Shown here: in pieces, positions 27,236 to 36,146 of the stretch
How the letters are laid out: every line of letters begins with the position of its first letter
How positions within the stretch are numbered: the stretch's first letter is position 1
Assembly: GCF_000715205.1 (NCBI RefSeq)
Contig: NZ_JOTP01000012.1
Span: 51,542-115,541, forward strand
DNA: 64,000 bases
Source of the DNA: Bacillus zhangzhouensis
Lineage (GTDB): Bacteria; Bacillota; Bacilli; Bacillales; Bacillaceae
Direction: 5' to 3'
Made by a program: the position numbers and the translations under genes
The notes under the pieces: model-generated
Databases searched by the model: none
Told to the model about the DNA's origin: nothing
The model's input: the letters and a program-made list of their open reading frames with translations, nothing else

Positions 27236-28219
27236 TTAGGCGTATACATCCTCTAATAATGTGTCAATTGACGGTTCTTTACTGTTTTTAGCAAATTCGA
27301 CAGATGCTTCGATCTCCTGTTTCGCTTCTTCCTGCAAGCTTGCTGCCTGCTCCTCTGTCAAAACATTTAGATCAATTAAGAGTGACTTAAAGCGTTTGAT
27401 TCCGTCTTTTTGTCTCCATTCCGTTTCTTCTTCACGTGTACGGTATTTTTTCGCATCACTCTTTGAGTGGCCCTTCCAGCGATACGTTTTCATTTCAATG
27501 AGTGACGGACCTTCGCCAGCTCTTGCTCGGCTGACCGCTTCATCTACTGTGTTCATGATCTCGACCATGTCATTTCCATCAACAGTTTTTCCTGGCATCC
27601 CGTAGCTCTTTGCTCTTGTTGAAATGTCTTCAATGTTGATCATTTCTTTCACAGGACCAGACATGCCGTATTGGTTGTTTTCACAAATAAACACAACAGG
27701 TAAATCCCAAATGGATGCAAGGTTTAACGCTTCATGGAAGCTGCCTTCATTTGTTGCACCATCTCCGAAGAAACAAAGGACAACATAGCCTTCCTGCTTC
27801 ATTTTAGATGTCAGCGCTGCGCCTGTTGCAAGCGGGATACCGCCGCCAACGATTCCATTTGCTCCAAGATTCCCTTTTTCTAAGTCGGCAATATGCATCG
27901 AGCCGCCTTTTCCTTTGCAATAGCCGGTTTCACGTCCAAACAGTTCAGCCATCATTTTATTGACCTCTGCACCTTTTGCAATACAATGTCCATGTCCACG
28001 GTGTGTGCTGATGATCTTATCTTCATCCTTTAACACGGCAATAGAGCCAACAGCTGACGCTTCCTGTCCAACACATAAATGAGTCGTTCCATGAATGAGT
28101 CCTTTTGCAAAGAATTGATCGACCTTTTCATCAAAATATCGCACTAACCACATTTGTTTATATAAATCTGCTAATTTCTCATGACTAATTTGTTCAGGCA
28201 AAGTGATTTGTTTTTGCAT
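27236..28219 (-). CDS. TPP-dependent dehydrogenase E1 alpha subunit (AcoA type)
   Basis: 327 residues. It has the thiamine diphosphate motif GDGATNEGSFHEALNLASIW...CENN, the start of the domain (MWLVRYFDEKVDQFFAKGLI) and the phosphorylation-loop region YRWKGHSKSD. Length and gene order (alpha, beta, E2, E3) fit acetoin dehydrogenase, which splits acetoin to acetyl-CoA and acetaldehyde; a pyruvate or branched-chain substrate cannot be excluded. There is no sigma-54 activator gene nearby, unlike B. subtilis acoABCLR. It has its own sigma-A promoter with an upstream cre-like site. Confidence 0.88.
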   Translation of the reverse strand: MQKQITLPEQISHEKLADLYKQMWLVRYFDEKVDQFFAKGLIHGTTHLCVGQEASAVGSIAVLKDEDKIISTHRGHGHCIAKGAEVNKMMAELFGRETGYCKGKGGSMHIADLEKGNLGANGIVGGGIPLATGAALTSKMKQEGYVVLCFFGDGATNEGSFHEALNLASIWDLPVVFICENNQYGMSGPVKEMINIEDISTRAKSYGMPGKTVDGNDMVEIMNTVDEAVSRARAGEGPSLIEMKTYRWKGHSKSDAKKYRTREEETEWRQKDGIKRFKSLLIDLNVLTEEQAASLQEEAKQEIEASVEFAKNSKEPSIDTLLEDVYA

Positions 28220-28266
28220 TTCTTCTCTCCCCTTTACATTTGTTCTTATGTGTTACATTTGTAATT

Positions 28267-28326
28267 ATCATACGTTTAAGTCTCATTGAAGTCAAGCATT
28301 TCTGTTTCATTTTTAAGCGTTTTCAT
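28267..28326 (-). promoter_or_regulatory. Sigma-A promoter of the E1 alpha gene with upstream cre
   Basis: On the minus strand TTGACT (28295-28290) and TATGAT (28272-28267) are 17 bases apart. A cre-like ATGAAAACGCTTAAAA covers 28326-28311, centred near -58 of the expected start point. In B. subtilis CcpA sites at this distance activate rather than repress. Confidence 0.7.
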
Positions 28327-28336
28327 CTTTTATCAG

Positions 28337-28386
28337 AAAAAAAGAGAAAGGCAAAGCCCTTTTCCAAAGAACTTCTCTTTCTCTTT
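28337..28386 (-). terminator. Terminator after the alcohol dehydrogenase gene
   Basis: On the minus strand AAAGAGAAAG (28386-28377) pairs with CTTTCTCTTT (28350-28341) and is followed by more Ts. The loop is long (26 bases), so it may be leaky. It divides the PTS-ADH part from the dehydrogenase-complex part. Confidence 0.6.
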
Positions 28387-28401
28387 CAATCTCATACGTT
28401 C

Positions 28402-29433
28402 TCATTCATCTGGATACATCATGATTTTGACGCTCTCACCTTCAGGATGCCTCGCGCATTCTATCGCCTGAAGCAGCTGACTTAAAGGATAACGATGCGT
28501 CACCATCTTTTCTGTGTGAACCACCTTCGCCTTCAGAAGATGAAGCGCTTCATCATAATGATACGGATGCGAAGAATAGGCCCCCACTACTTTCACTTCG
28601 TCATGGAAAAATCGCTCAGCCGGAATGGCGACATCTCCTTTAGGAAAGTGCGCAAATACCAAAATCGTCCCGCCTCTAGCTACTGCTTGAAACGCCTCTT
28701 TTAAAAGTGCACTGCTCCCAACAGAAATAATGACGAGATCTGCCCCTTTTCCATCTGTTTCTTTCATGACCCGTTTTTCCACTGGCTCAGTTGCTGGATG
28801 GAAAGCGACATCTGCACCTAAATTTCTCGCTTGAAGCAGCCGGTTCTGATTCACATCCGTTATCATCACTTTTCCAGCTAAATAATATTTGGCGAGCTGT
28901 AATTGAATACAGCCAATTTGTCCCGCCCCAAGGATCAGTACAGAATCTCCAGGATGAACAGGCGCTCGTTCAAACCCATGCAGGCAGCAGGCAACTGGTT
29001 CGACCATGGCCCCTTGCTCATATGAGACGCCATGCGGGAGCTTACCCATAGTGTGCTTTACGTGTAAAGCAGGAACACGGATATATTCTGAAAAACCGCC
29101 TGGATCTACATTTGTGGCTGAAAACTGCGGACACATTGTATAAAAACCTCTTTGACAAAAGTCACAGGTGAAACAAGGAACATGATGTGCTACACATACC
29201 CTGTCTCCCGTTTGGACATGTGTCACTTGACTGCCGGTCTCGACAATATCACCGGCAATTTCATGTCCGAGCACCGTCCCAGGAGGTACCGTCTCATGTG
29301 TTGCTTTGTAAATATCCGTCCCGCATAAGCCGCAGGCACGCATCCTTAAAAGAACTTCATCATCACCAATCGCAGGCCGCTCCCTCTCCTCATAACGAAT
29401 GTCCTCTGAAGAATAAAAGACAGCTGATTTCAT
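28402..29433 (-). CDS. Zinc-dependent medium-chain alcohol/polyol dehydrogenase
   Basis: 343 residues of the MDR family. Catalytic zinc ligands are in LCGTDIYKA (Cys) and GHEIAGDIVE (His, Glu); the structural zinc Cys run is CFTCDFCQRGFYTMC; the NAD motif is LGAGQIGCIQLQLAK. It resembles galactitol-1-phosphate, sorbitol or 2,3-butanediol dehydrogenases, and its position directly after the PTS genes favours oxidation of a phosphorylated polyol. Start overlaps the preceding gene's stop by 4 bases; GGAGGATG lies upstream. Confidence 0.85.
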   Translation of the reverse strand: MKSAVFYSSEDIRYEERERPAIGDDEVLLRMRACGLCGTDIYKATHETVPPGTVLGHEIAGDIVETGSQVTHVQTGDRVCVAHHVPCFTCDFCQRGFYTMCPQFSATNVDPGGFSEYIRVPALHVKHTMGKLPHGVSYEQGAMVEPVACCLHGFERAPVHPGDSVLILGAGQIGCIQLQLAKYYLAGKVMITDVNQNRLLQARNLGADVAFHPATEPVEKRVMKETDGKGADLVIISVGSSALLKEAFQAVARGGTILVFAHFPKGDVAIPAERFFHDEVKVVGAYSSHPYHYDEALHLLKAKVVHTEKMVTHRYPLSQLLQAIECARHPEGESVKIMMYPDE

Positions 29434-29876
29434 GTAGCTGCATCCTCCTTTTCATCACTTTTCGCAAGACCCTGTAAAGTTTGAACAAGCTGTTTGTATT
29501 CACTCATCTCACTTGATATCCAGTAACGTCCCCCGAATATTCGCGCCTGTCCCACTCTGACATATACTTTTCCGATATGGGGATATGGCTTTAAAAACAG
29601 TTTTCCTTTGATATCGGATACAGCATATGTGTGCCATCTGCCAAAAGCACCTATCTTCAGCTCATCTCGACTAATGATGACGTTCGTCGGCTGATTCAGC
29701 CCCGTGAAGCTAGAAAGCATCAGAATAGGCAGCGTATAAACACCTAACACAGCTAACGGTTCAGGTCCTGCCGACATTAAGGTATAAAGAGACCAGAGAA
29801 AAAACAGACAGATGAGCAGGGCCGGAAGAAAAATAGAAAACATCGCAGACGTTCGGCTATAAGTATGCTGCTGCAT
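29430..29876 (-). CDS. Two-helix membrane protein with PH-like domain, unknown function
   Basis: 148 residues. Two hydrophobic helices (about 12-35 and 42-62) are followed by a beta-rich region (NVIISRDELKIGAFGRWHTYAVSDI...) that looks like a bacterial PH domain. I do not recognise a specific family. It lies inside the PTS/alcohol dehydrogenase operon, overlapping the dehydrogenase start by 4 bases, with GGAGGGAG before its own ATG. Its presence in a sugar operon is unexplained. Confidence 0.6.
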   Translation of the reverse strand: MQQHTYSRTSAMFSIFLPALLICLFFLWSLYTLMSAGPEPLAVLGVYTLPILMLSSFTGLNQPTNVIISRDELKIGAFGRWHTYAVSDIKGKLFLKPYPHIGKVYVRVGQARIFGGRYWISSEMSEYKQLVQTLQGLAKSDEKEDAAT

Positions 29877-29938
29877 GAGACTCCCTCCTTTCAGGTGACA
29901 TGGAAGGAGCTACAAAAGCTCCTCCATGCAAACATCGT

Positions 29939-30217
29939 TTACTTAATATGATCAATGATTTTCTCAATATCATCTTCAATGCCAAATCCAGTTAAAAAGG
30001 ATAATGTTTGAATCACAGGAGTCCCTTTTGTATCACTTACAGGCGTTGTCGTTACAATTAAATCGGCGCCCTCCGCCTTTTGCGGTACCTCAGAAGCCTT
30101 ACATTGTTCAACCACGACATCGTATCCTTTTTCCTTTAATGTCTCTTCTACTTTTTTTGCGACAACCGTTGATGTTGCAACTGCTGTTCCGCACGATACC
30201 AATATTTTCTTTGCCAT
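29939..30217 (-). CDS. PTS galactitol-type EIIB component
   Basis: 92 residues. The P-loop-like phosphorylation site is VSCGTAVATST with the active Cys at about position 9, which is the layout of GatB-type IIB proteins. It takes phosphate from IIA and passes it to the substrate in IIC. It starts 19 bases after the IIC stop, with CTGGAGGG upstream. The IIC and IIA partners lie immediately upstream. Confidence 0.88.
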   Translation of the reverse strand: MAKKILVSCGTAVATSTVVAKKVEETLKEKGYDVVVEQCKASEVPQKAEGADLIVTTTPVSDTKGTPVIQTLSFLTGFGIEDDIEKIIDHIK

Positions 30218-30236
30218 AAGAATCCCTCCAGCTTGT

Positions 30237-31610
30237 TTATTGGTCTTTCTGATCTAAGCCCATTTCTTTTGCATACTGCTTTTTAATATCATTTCGCACC
30301 CAGTACCATAGAAGCGCATAAGCCAGGGCACACACAATCGCTGCAATAAAGTACGGGTTGCTCGGATCAAGAAGTCTCACCATGATCCAAGGAATGACGT
30401 GAGAACCTAGATCAATACCAGAAATCATGTTTGCCCCTTCTGGGAAATCAAAGCCTACTGCTTTCCCCATTGTTGTCGCAAGTGGTGCGAGGTTCGTTGC
30501 GATGAAGAAGACAATCATTAATGTAAAAATACTGTTAATGAGGCCGCGAATAATATTCCCACGAGCGGCTGCAACTGCCCATACAACCGTAAATGGCAGA
30601 ACCGACAAATCCGCAAATGGCAGCATGCCATTGTAAGGAAGAACAACAGCGAGCAAAATCGTAATCGGCACCATCAAAAGGGCTACGGCCATATTCGCCG
30701 GATGACCGATTACAATCGCTGTATCTAAGCCAATATAGACGTTTTTTCCAGGGAAACGCTTTTGAATATAGGATCGAGCGCCCTCAGAGATTGGAATAAG
30801 TCCTTCCATTAACAAGGCAACCATTCTTGGCATTAACACAAGAACTGCTGCCATTTGAATGCCAAGAGTCATGACGCCTTTCGCATCATAGCCGCCAAGA
30901 AGACCAATAATGATACCAAGTATGAGACCCATCACGAGCGGTTCGCCAAAAATCCCAAAACGTTTCTTCAATGTTTCTGGATCAGCATGAATTTTGTTTA
31001 AACCAGGGATTTTATCAATGATACGGTTTGACGCATACATGAGCGGCGCGAAGTTGACCGTTTCAGCATGAGCCATCGATACGCCTTTTAATCCGAAATG
31101 GTGTTCAATTGTTGGTGCCGTCCAATCGGCTAATTTAAGCGTAATTGCAGAGACGATCAAGCCAACTGCAAGGGCCAAGAACATATTATGATAAGCGTAG
31201 TAAGTAACAGAGGCCGCAAAAATCAAATGCCAGAAATTCCAAATATCCACATTCAGTGTTTTCGTAAAGTTAACGGACAACAAGATGACATTTAACAAAA
31301 GCACAAGAGGAATCATCAAAGGGGCAACAGGTGTACCAAACGAAATTGCGGCTCCAATCGGCCAGCCGACATCCAAAATATCGAGCTTTAACCCAAGGGA
31401 ATTGACCATGGCTTTTGCTGCTGGTCCAAGACCGCTCACAAGCAAATTAATGACAAGGTTGACACCGACAAAGCCAATTCCGATTGTGATACCGGCCCGG
31501 AAGGATTTCTTAAAGCCTTGCCTTAAAACCATACCGAAAATCGTCATAATAATCGGGAGCATAATAGTTGGTCCAAGGTCTAATATAAAATCGACGGCTT
31601 GCTTGATCAT
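30237..31610 (-). CDS. PTS galactitol-type EIIC permease
   Basis: 457-residue membrane permease of the GatC family. Multiple membrane spans are seen, with family segments GFVGVNLVINLLVSGLGPAA near residue 47, NRIIDKIPGLNKIHADPETL near 195 and YIGLDTAIVIGHPANMAVAL near 290. GatC-type carriers move hexitols or pentitols such as galactitol or arabitol while phosphorylating them; the substrate here is not defined. CAGGAGG precedes the ATG. A strong cre-like site lies 25 bases upstream. Confidence 0.88.
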   Translation of the reverse strand: MIKQAVDFILDLGPTIMLPIIMTIFGMVLRQGFKKSFRAGITIGIGFVGVNLVINLLVSGLGPAAKAMVNSLGLKLDILDVGWPIGAAISFGTPVAPLMIPLVLLLNVILLSVNFTKTLNVDIWNFWHLIFAASVTYYAYHNMFLALAVGLIVSAITLKLADWTAPTIEHHFGLKGVSMAHAETVNFAPLMYASNRIIDKIPGLNKIHADPETLKKRFGIFGEPLVMGLILGIIIGLLGGYDAKGVMTLGIQMAAVLVLMPRMVALLMEGLIPISEGARSYIQKRFPGKNVYIGLDTAIVIGHPANMAVALLMVPITILLAVVLPYNGMLPFADLSVLPFTVVWAVAAARGNIIRGLINSIFTLMIVFFIATNLAPLATTMGKAVGFDFPEGANMISGIDLGSHVIPWIMVRLLDPSNPYFIAAIVCALAYALLWYWVRNDIKKQYAKEMGLDQKDQ

Positions 31611-31634
31611 ACATCCACCTCCTGATTTTTTCAG

Positions 31635-31649
31635 ATAAAGCGCTTACAT
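31635..31649 (-). promoter_or_regulatory. cre site between PTS IIA and IIC genes
   Basis: ATGTAAGCGCTTTAT on the minus strand matches the CcpA operator (TGNAARCGNWWNCA core with the AGCGCT centre). It lies in the 53-base gap before the IIC start, so it could block read-through under glucose. Confidence 0.7.
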
Positions 31650-31663
31650 TATTTCACGAAAGA

Positions 31664-32131
31664 CTATTGGTTTAATTCTTGTTGAAGGACATCCACAGCT
31701 TCTTCATACGATGTCATGTGAGATAACTTATTCATCACGTCTTCTTTTCTAAAAAGCGTCATGAGCTTTTCTAACATCACAAGCTGCTTACTAGGTTCAG
31801 AGATTGCAAGGACGAACACAATTTTGGCTTGCACTGTTTCATCAGGGCTTCCCATCTTATGAAAAATGACAGGTTCCTTTAAAGTCGCTACACTGATCGC
31901 CGGTTTGTTCACATGTTCAGGATCTGTATGCGGAATTGCCACTCCAAAGGTCGCCAGAGGCAGGCCTGTGGGATATGTTTTTTCTCTTTCAAGCACTGCT
32001 GGTAGAAAGCTCGATTTAATATATCCTCCAGCTTCTAACCGTTCTGCTAAATATGCCGTCACCTCCTCTCTCGAAGATGCTTCGTACTGCAGCTCAATTA
32101 GCTCCTTATCTAATTCAAACAAGTTGTTCAA
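31664..32131 (-). CDS. PTS galactitol/fructose-type EIIA component
   Basis: About 155 residues of the PTS_EIIA_2 family, with the phosphorylated His in FGVAIPHTDPEHV and conserved EREKTYPTGLP just before it. The start is read as TTG at 32131 (LNNLFELDKE), because GAGGTGG is 4 bases upstream and the longer reading is hydrophobic and has no ribosome site. It is the first gene of the PTS unit and receives phosphate from HPr. Confidence 0.85.
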   Translation of the reverse strand: MNNLFELDKELIELQYEASSREEVTAYLAERLEAGGYIKSSFLPAVLEREKTYPTGLPLATFGVAIPHTDPEHVNKPAISVATLKEPVIFHKMGSPDETVQAKIVFVLAISEPSKQLVMLEKLMTLFRKEDVMNKLSHMTSYEEAVDVLQQELNQ

Positions 32132-32207
32132 ACAACCACCTCTTTCATTTGGTATAAACATGAACACATGTAATAAAAAGAAAGAACATTTTAGAGTAGA
32201 ACCTTTT

Positions 32208-32294
32208 ATAAAGCGCTCACAAATACTCATCCTTAAAAATGTTCAATGTTGTTACCTTTGTAAAGATATTATAATATTCGAAATTATAAGTCAA
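32208..32294 (-). promoter_or_regulatory. Probable promoter and cre of the PTS operon
   Basis: Minus-strand TTGACT (32294-32289) and TATAAT (32273-32268) are 15 bases apart, slightly short. A cre-like TGTGAGCGCTTTAT (32221-32208) lies about 40 bases downstream of the expected start point, a position suited to CcpA roadblock. Confidence 0.55.
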
Positions 32295-32370
32295 TGTTCC
32301 TAGGAAAATTTTTATAAAAAAAGATGCAGCGAATGCTGCACCCTTCCCTTTGAACCTCCTACACCTCTTA

Positions 32371-33102
32371 TTAAATATAGCTTCCTATATCTAAAAATTC
32401 GGATACAAATAGATTGTCTGTTTGCTCCGCCATTTCTTGCTTTGTCCCGATCTTTTCGATTCTGCCTTCATTCATGACCACGACACGATCAGCAATATCG
32501 AACGCCTCTTCTTGATCATGTGTCACAAAGATGGTTGTCATCTGAAATTCTCGATGGACTTTTTTGAGCCAATGTCTTAATTCTTTCCTCACCTTCGTAT
32601 CTAGAGCGCCAAAAGGTTCATCTAATAGGAGCGCCTTCGGTTTGACCGCAAGTGCGCGTGCTAGCGCTACACGCTGCTTTTGTCCACCTGATAGATGCTC
32701 TGGATAACGCTGCTCATACTGCGTTAACTGAACGACTTCTAACAGCTCATGCACACGTTCTTTGATAGCCTCTTTTGACAGTCGTTCCCGCTTTGGTTTT
32801 ACCCTCAGGCCATACGCAACGTTATCAAATACTGTCATATTTTGAAAAAGAGCATATTGCTGGAACACAAAACCGATCTGCCGCTTTCGCACAGGAATAT
32901 GAGTATAATCCTGATCTGCAAATAAAATCTGCCCGTTATTTGCATAGTCAAGTCCTGCAATAATTCTTAATAAAGTCGTCTTTCCAGAGCCAGATGGTCC
33001 TAGTAAAGATATCAATTCACCATTTCCAATAGACAAATCCACGTTTTGCAACACCTTTGTCTGCCCAAATTGTTTTGATATTTGTTTCGCTGTAATGCCC
33101 AA
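32371..33102 (-). CDS. cysA: Sulfate ABC transporter ATPase CysA
   Basis: ATP-binding subunit of the sulfate/thiosulfate importer. Walker A GPSGSGKTTLLR, Q-loop FVFQQYALFQNMTV, signature LSGGQKQRVALARAL, Walker B ALLLDEPFGALD and H-loop FVTHDQEEAF are all intact. At about 243 residues it is shorter than enterobacterial CysA and lacks the C-terminal regulatory region. An ATG at 33117 exists, but TTG at 33102 is favoured because GGAGGG lies 7 bases before it. Confidence 0.88.
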   Translation of the reverse strand: MGITAKQISKQFGQTKVLQNVDLSIGNGELISLLGPSGSGKTTLLRIIAGLDYANNGQILFADQDYTHIPVRKRQIGFVFQQYALFQNMTVFDNVAYGLRVKPKRERLSKEAIKERVHELLEVVQLTQYEQRYPEHLSGGQKQRVALARALAVKPKALLLDEPFGALDTKVRKELRHWLKKVHREFQMTTIFVTHDQEEAFDIADRVVVMNEGRIEKIGTKQEMAEQTDNLFVSEFLDIGSYI

Positions 33103-33117
33103 GGCTGATCCCTCCAT

Positions 33118-33996
33118 TTATTTTGAACGCTTGCCAAGCCGATGATCCAACTGTTGAATGATTTGCTTGATCATTAATGTAATGACCGCAACAAACGCCA
33201 TGAGAGAAGCCACGGCAAAAGCAGCTTGGAATTGGTACTCATTGTATAAGATTTCAATATGAAGCGGCATCGTATTGGTCATACCGCGAATATGACCTGA
33301 TACAACCGACACTGCACCAAATTCACCAATCGCCCTTGCCCCTGCTAAAATGACGCCGTAAAAAAGTGCCCATTTGATATTTGGCAGTGTCACGAGAAAA
33401 AAAGTCTTCCACCCATTTGCACCAAGCGTGAGCGATGCTTCCTCCTCATGAATGCCTTCATTTTGCATAAACGGGATTAACTCTCTTGCAATAAACGGAA
33501 ATGTGACAAATATGGTCGCGAGGATCATGCCTGGTACAGAATAAATGACTTTCCATCCATTTGCTAAAAGCCATGGACCTAAAAGTCCGTTTGAGCCAAA
33601 TAAAAGAACAAATACAAGTCCAGCTATCACAGGTGAAACTGCAAACGGGAGGTCAATCACAGTCGTTAACAAACGTTTTCCGCGGAAATTAAATTTTGTG
33701 AACAGCCATGCAGCGCTGACTCCAAAGATGATTTGAAGCGGCAGTGTGATGATCACAATGAAGACGGTCAATTTGATTGCCGCAAGTGTATCTGGATGTG
33801 AAACAGCCAGAAGATAAGAACTCCACCCTTTCTCAAATGCCTTTGAAAACACGGCAATCAGCGGCATGAGTAAAAACAAAATCAAAAAGGTATACACAAT
33901 GGTAATAAAAATGATCTTTACCGTCTTTGATTCCGTCACAGGACTTTTAAATTTGGTGTGATGCTGATGACTAAGCTCTCTCTCCAATTGTTTCAC
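33118..33996 (-). CDS. cysW: Sulfate ABC transporter permease CysW
   Basis: 292-residue permease with about six helices and the binding-protein-dependent coupling motif EEASLTLGANGWKTFFLVTLPNI. LLTTVIDLPFAVSPVIAGLVFVLLFG is characteristic of CysW. The GTG start overlaps the end of cysT by 4 bases. It forms the channel with CysT. Confidence 0.9.
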   Translation of the reverse strand: MKQLERELSHQHHTKFKSPVTESKTVKIIFITIVYTFLILFLLMPLIAVFSKAFEKGWSSYLLAVSHPDTLAAIKLTVFIVIITLPLQIIFGVSAAWLFTKFNFRGKRLLTTVIDLPFAVSPVIAGLVFVLLFGSNGLLGPWLLANGWKVIYSVPGMILATIFVTFPFIARELIPFMQNEGIHEEEASLTLGANGWKTFFLVTLPNIKWALFYGVILAGARAIGEFGAVSVVSGHIRGMTNTMPLHIEILYNEYQFQAAFAVASLMAFVAVITLMIKQIIQQLDHRLGKRSK

Positions 33997-34838
33997 CTCA
34001 CGTCCACTTGTTTTTTCCGCTCAACATACCACTGAATCCCGTGAATCAATATCAGGATGAAAAACGAAAGGAGCAGCATCAAGCACGCAATTGCTGCTGC
34101 ACCATGATAATCATACTGTTCAAGCTTTGACATGATCATCAGCGGTGTAATTTCTGTTTTAAACGGAATATTTCCAGCAATAAACACAACGGAGCCATAT
34201 TCACCCAGTGCTCTTGCAAACGCAAGAGAAAAGCCTGTTATAATCGCTGGAAACATGGCGGGTAGCAGCACATGAAAAAAGGTCTGGCTTCTTGTTGCAC
34301 CAAGGATCGCCGCAGCCTCTTCCACTTCATGCTGCAGTCCTTCTATCACCGGCTGAACCGTTCTAATGACAAATGGAATGCCGATAAAAATAAGTGCCAA
34401 AATAATCCCTAACGGTGTGTAAGCCACCTTTACATGCAAAAATTGACCAATCCAACCATTCGGAGAATAAAGGGTTGTGAGAGCAATACCTGCAACAGCC
34501 GTTGGGAGAGCAAATGGCAAGTCTATGAGAGCATCCAAGATTTTCTTTCCAGGAAAAGAGTACCTGGTGAGAACCCAGGCGATCAATACACCAAATCCCG
34601 CATTGATGAGTGCGGCTGCAAAGGAAGTCGTCACAGTTAGCTGCAACGACTTCAATACTCTTGCATCGCTAAAGACCTTCCAAATGCCTTCTACTCCTAA
34701 TGAAGCCGTCCAGATCAATACCATAGATAAAGGAATCACCACAATCGCACTCACATAAACGAGCGTCACCCCAAGGCTCAGCCCGAATCCAGGCAATACA
34801 TTTTTTCTTTTATTGGTGGCAGCATGTGCTTTCCTCAT
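33993..34838 (-). CDS. cysT: Sulfate ABC transporter permease CysT
   Basis: 281-residue permease. DALIDLPFALPTAVAGIALTTLY is the CysT signature and the coupling loop is EEAAAILGATRSQTFFHVLLPAM. The second start codon (ATG at 34838) is favoured because GGGGG is 7 bases upstream. It follows the binding-protein gene by 11 bases. Confidence 0.9.
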   Translation of the reverse strand: MRKAHAATNKRKNVLPGFGLSLGVTLVYVSAIVVIPLSMVLIWTASLGVEGIWKVFSDARVLKSLQLTVTTSFAAALINAGFGVLIAWVLTRYSFPGKKILDALIDLPFALPTAVAGIALTTLYSPNGWIGQFLHVKVAYTPLGIILALIFIGIPFVIRTVQPVIEGLQHEVEEAAAILGATRSQTFFHVLLPAMFPAIITGFSLAFARALGEYGSVVFIAGNIPFKTEITPLMIMSKLEQYDYHGAAAIACLMLLLSFFILILIHGIQWYVERKKQVDVR

Positions 34839-34849
34839 CACGTCGCCCC

Positions 34850-35887
34850 CTATTTTTGTCCGCTATAAATTTGATCAAATAATCCGCCATCATCAAAAAA
34901 TCTTTTTTGTGCCTGTCGCCATCCGCCAAATGCCTGATCAATTGTCACCATATCAATTTTTTTAAACTGGTCTTTATATTTGTTTAACACTTCTTGATTT
35001 CTAGGCCGATAATAGTTTTTCGCCGCAATTTCCTGCCCTTTTTTAGAATACAAATAATCTAGATAAGCCTTTGCCACTTTCTCCGTTCCTTTACGCTTCA
35101 CATTTTGATCGACAACGGCAACGGGTGGCTCTGCTAGAATACTTATGGATGGGCTGACAATTTCAAATTTGTCTTTGCCTAATTCATGCAGTGTCAAATA
35201 GGCTTCATTTTCCCATGCAATTAACACATCACCAAGACCGCGTTCGACAAAGGTAGTTGTGGCTCCACGGGCGCCTGAATCAAGGACCTCGACATGTTCA
35301 TATAGCTTTTTGACAAAATCCTTTGTTTTTTCTTCATCGCCATGAAATGTTTTATCGGCATATGCCCATGCGGCTAAGTAATTCCACCTTGCACCGCCGG
35401 ACGTCTTTGGATTCGGCGTAATGATAGACACGCCTGGTTGAATCAAGTCATCCCAGTCTTTAATATTTTTTGGATTTCCTTTCTTCACAAGAAACACAAT
35501 AGTAGACGTATAGGGAGTTGACTCGTTGGGAAATTCCTTTTGCCAATCCTTTGAAAGAAGTCCACGATCTGCAATCGCATCAATGTCATATCCAAGCGCA
35601 AGTGTTGCCACATCTGCCTCGAGTCCATCAATAATCGATCTCCCCTGTTTTCCCGATCCTCCGTGAGACTGCTGAATGGTCACATCGTCACCGGTTTTGT
35701 CTTTCCAGTAAGTCTGAAAGGCTTGATTGTAATCCTGATACAATTCACGTGTAGGATCATACGAAACATTTAACAGCTCAACCTTACCTTTTTGATTTGA
35801 GGCTTCGTTTGCGTTTGAGCATGCAACACTCGTCACAGTCAAGATCAATATGGTGGTCACGATCGAGACCCATTTCCACTTTTTCAC
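34850..35887 (-). CDS. sbp: Sulfate-binding lipoprotein
   Basis: Extracytoplasmic binding protein of about 345 residues. The signal peptide ends in a lipobox (TSVAC). [35 protein letters not shown], and [22 protein letters not shown] are the family's sulfate-binding segments. The start is GTG at 35887 (VKKWKW), with GGGAGCGGG upstream; the open frame reaches further up without a site. It leads the cys transporter operon and is preceded by an attenuator-like hairpin. Confidence 0.9.
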   Translation of the reverse strand: MKKWKWVSIVTTILILTVTSVACSNANEASNQKGKVELLNVSYDPTRELYQDYNQAFQTYWKDKTGDDVTIQQSHGGSGKQGRSIIDGLEADVATLALGYDIDAIADRGLLSKDWQKEFPNESTPYTSTIVFLVKKGNPKNIKDWDDLIQPGVSIITPNPKTSGGARWNYLAAWAYADKTFHGDEEKTKDFVKKLYEHVEVLDSGARGATTTFVERGLGDVLIAWENEAYLTLHELGKDKFEIVSPSISILAEPPVAVVDQNVKRKGTEKVAKAYLDYLYSKKGQEIAAKNYYRPRNQEVLNKYKDQFKKIDMVTIDQAFGGWRQAQKRFFDDGGLFDQIYSGQK

Positions 35888-35945
35888 GTTATCCCGCTCC
35901 CCTGTTCTCAAATAATAGTGACACCAACCTTGCCGTTTCATACGC

Positions 35946-36017
35946 AAAAAAGGCCCTTAGCCATTGAAATACATACAGTCCTGTACTTCAAATGCCAAGA
36001 GCCTTCGGTTGTCCGAT
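35946..36017 (-). promoter_or_regulatory. Leader hairpin with U-tract before the sulfate transporter
   Basis: Read on the minus strand, a small hairpin (TCGG-ACAA-CCGA) is followed by a long imperfect stem beginning AAGGCTCTTGGC and closing GCTAAGGGCCTT, then six Ts, about 60 bases before the first gene. It looks like an intrinsic terminator used as an attenuator. I do not match it to an S-box or T-box. Confidence 0.6.
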
Positions 36018-36098
36018 CAGCTATATATGATTGATGTTAGTCTATATATTATTCAAACTATTCACAGGTGTCAACTATGTTTTTCTTTTTGTTTAGAC

Positions 36099-36135
36099 AA
36101 AAAAAGAAACGTCATCTTCAAGAGACGCTTCTTTT
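36099..36135 (-). terminator. Terminator after ggt
   Basis: Minus-strand AAGAAGCGTC pairs with GACGTTTCTT around a 10-base loop, then TTTTT. Confidence 0.75.
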
Positions 36136-36146
36136 CCCGGGAAATG

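Noticed and set aside
27236..28219. Naming the E1-E3 genes acoABCL outright
   Set aside because: No AcoR-type activator or -12/-24 promoter, two binding domains in E2 and PTS context make the substrate uncertain.
35946..36017. S-box or T-box riboswitch before the sulfate transporter
   Set aside because: No S-box core or T-box sequence (TGGNACCGCG) is present; only a terminator-like stem is supported.
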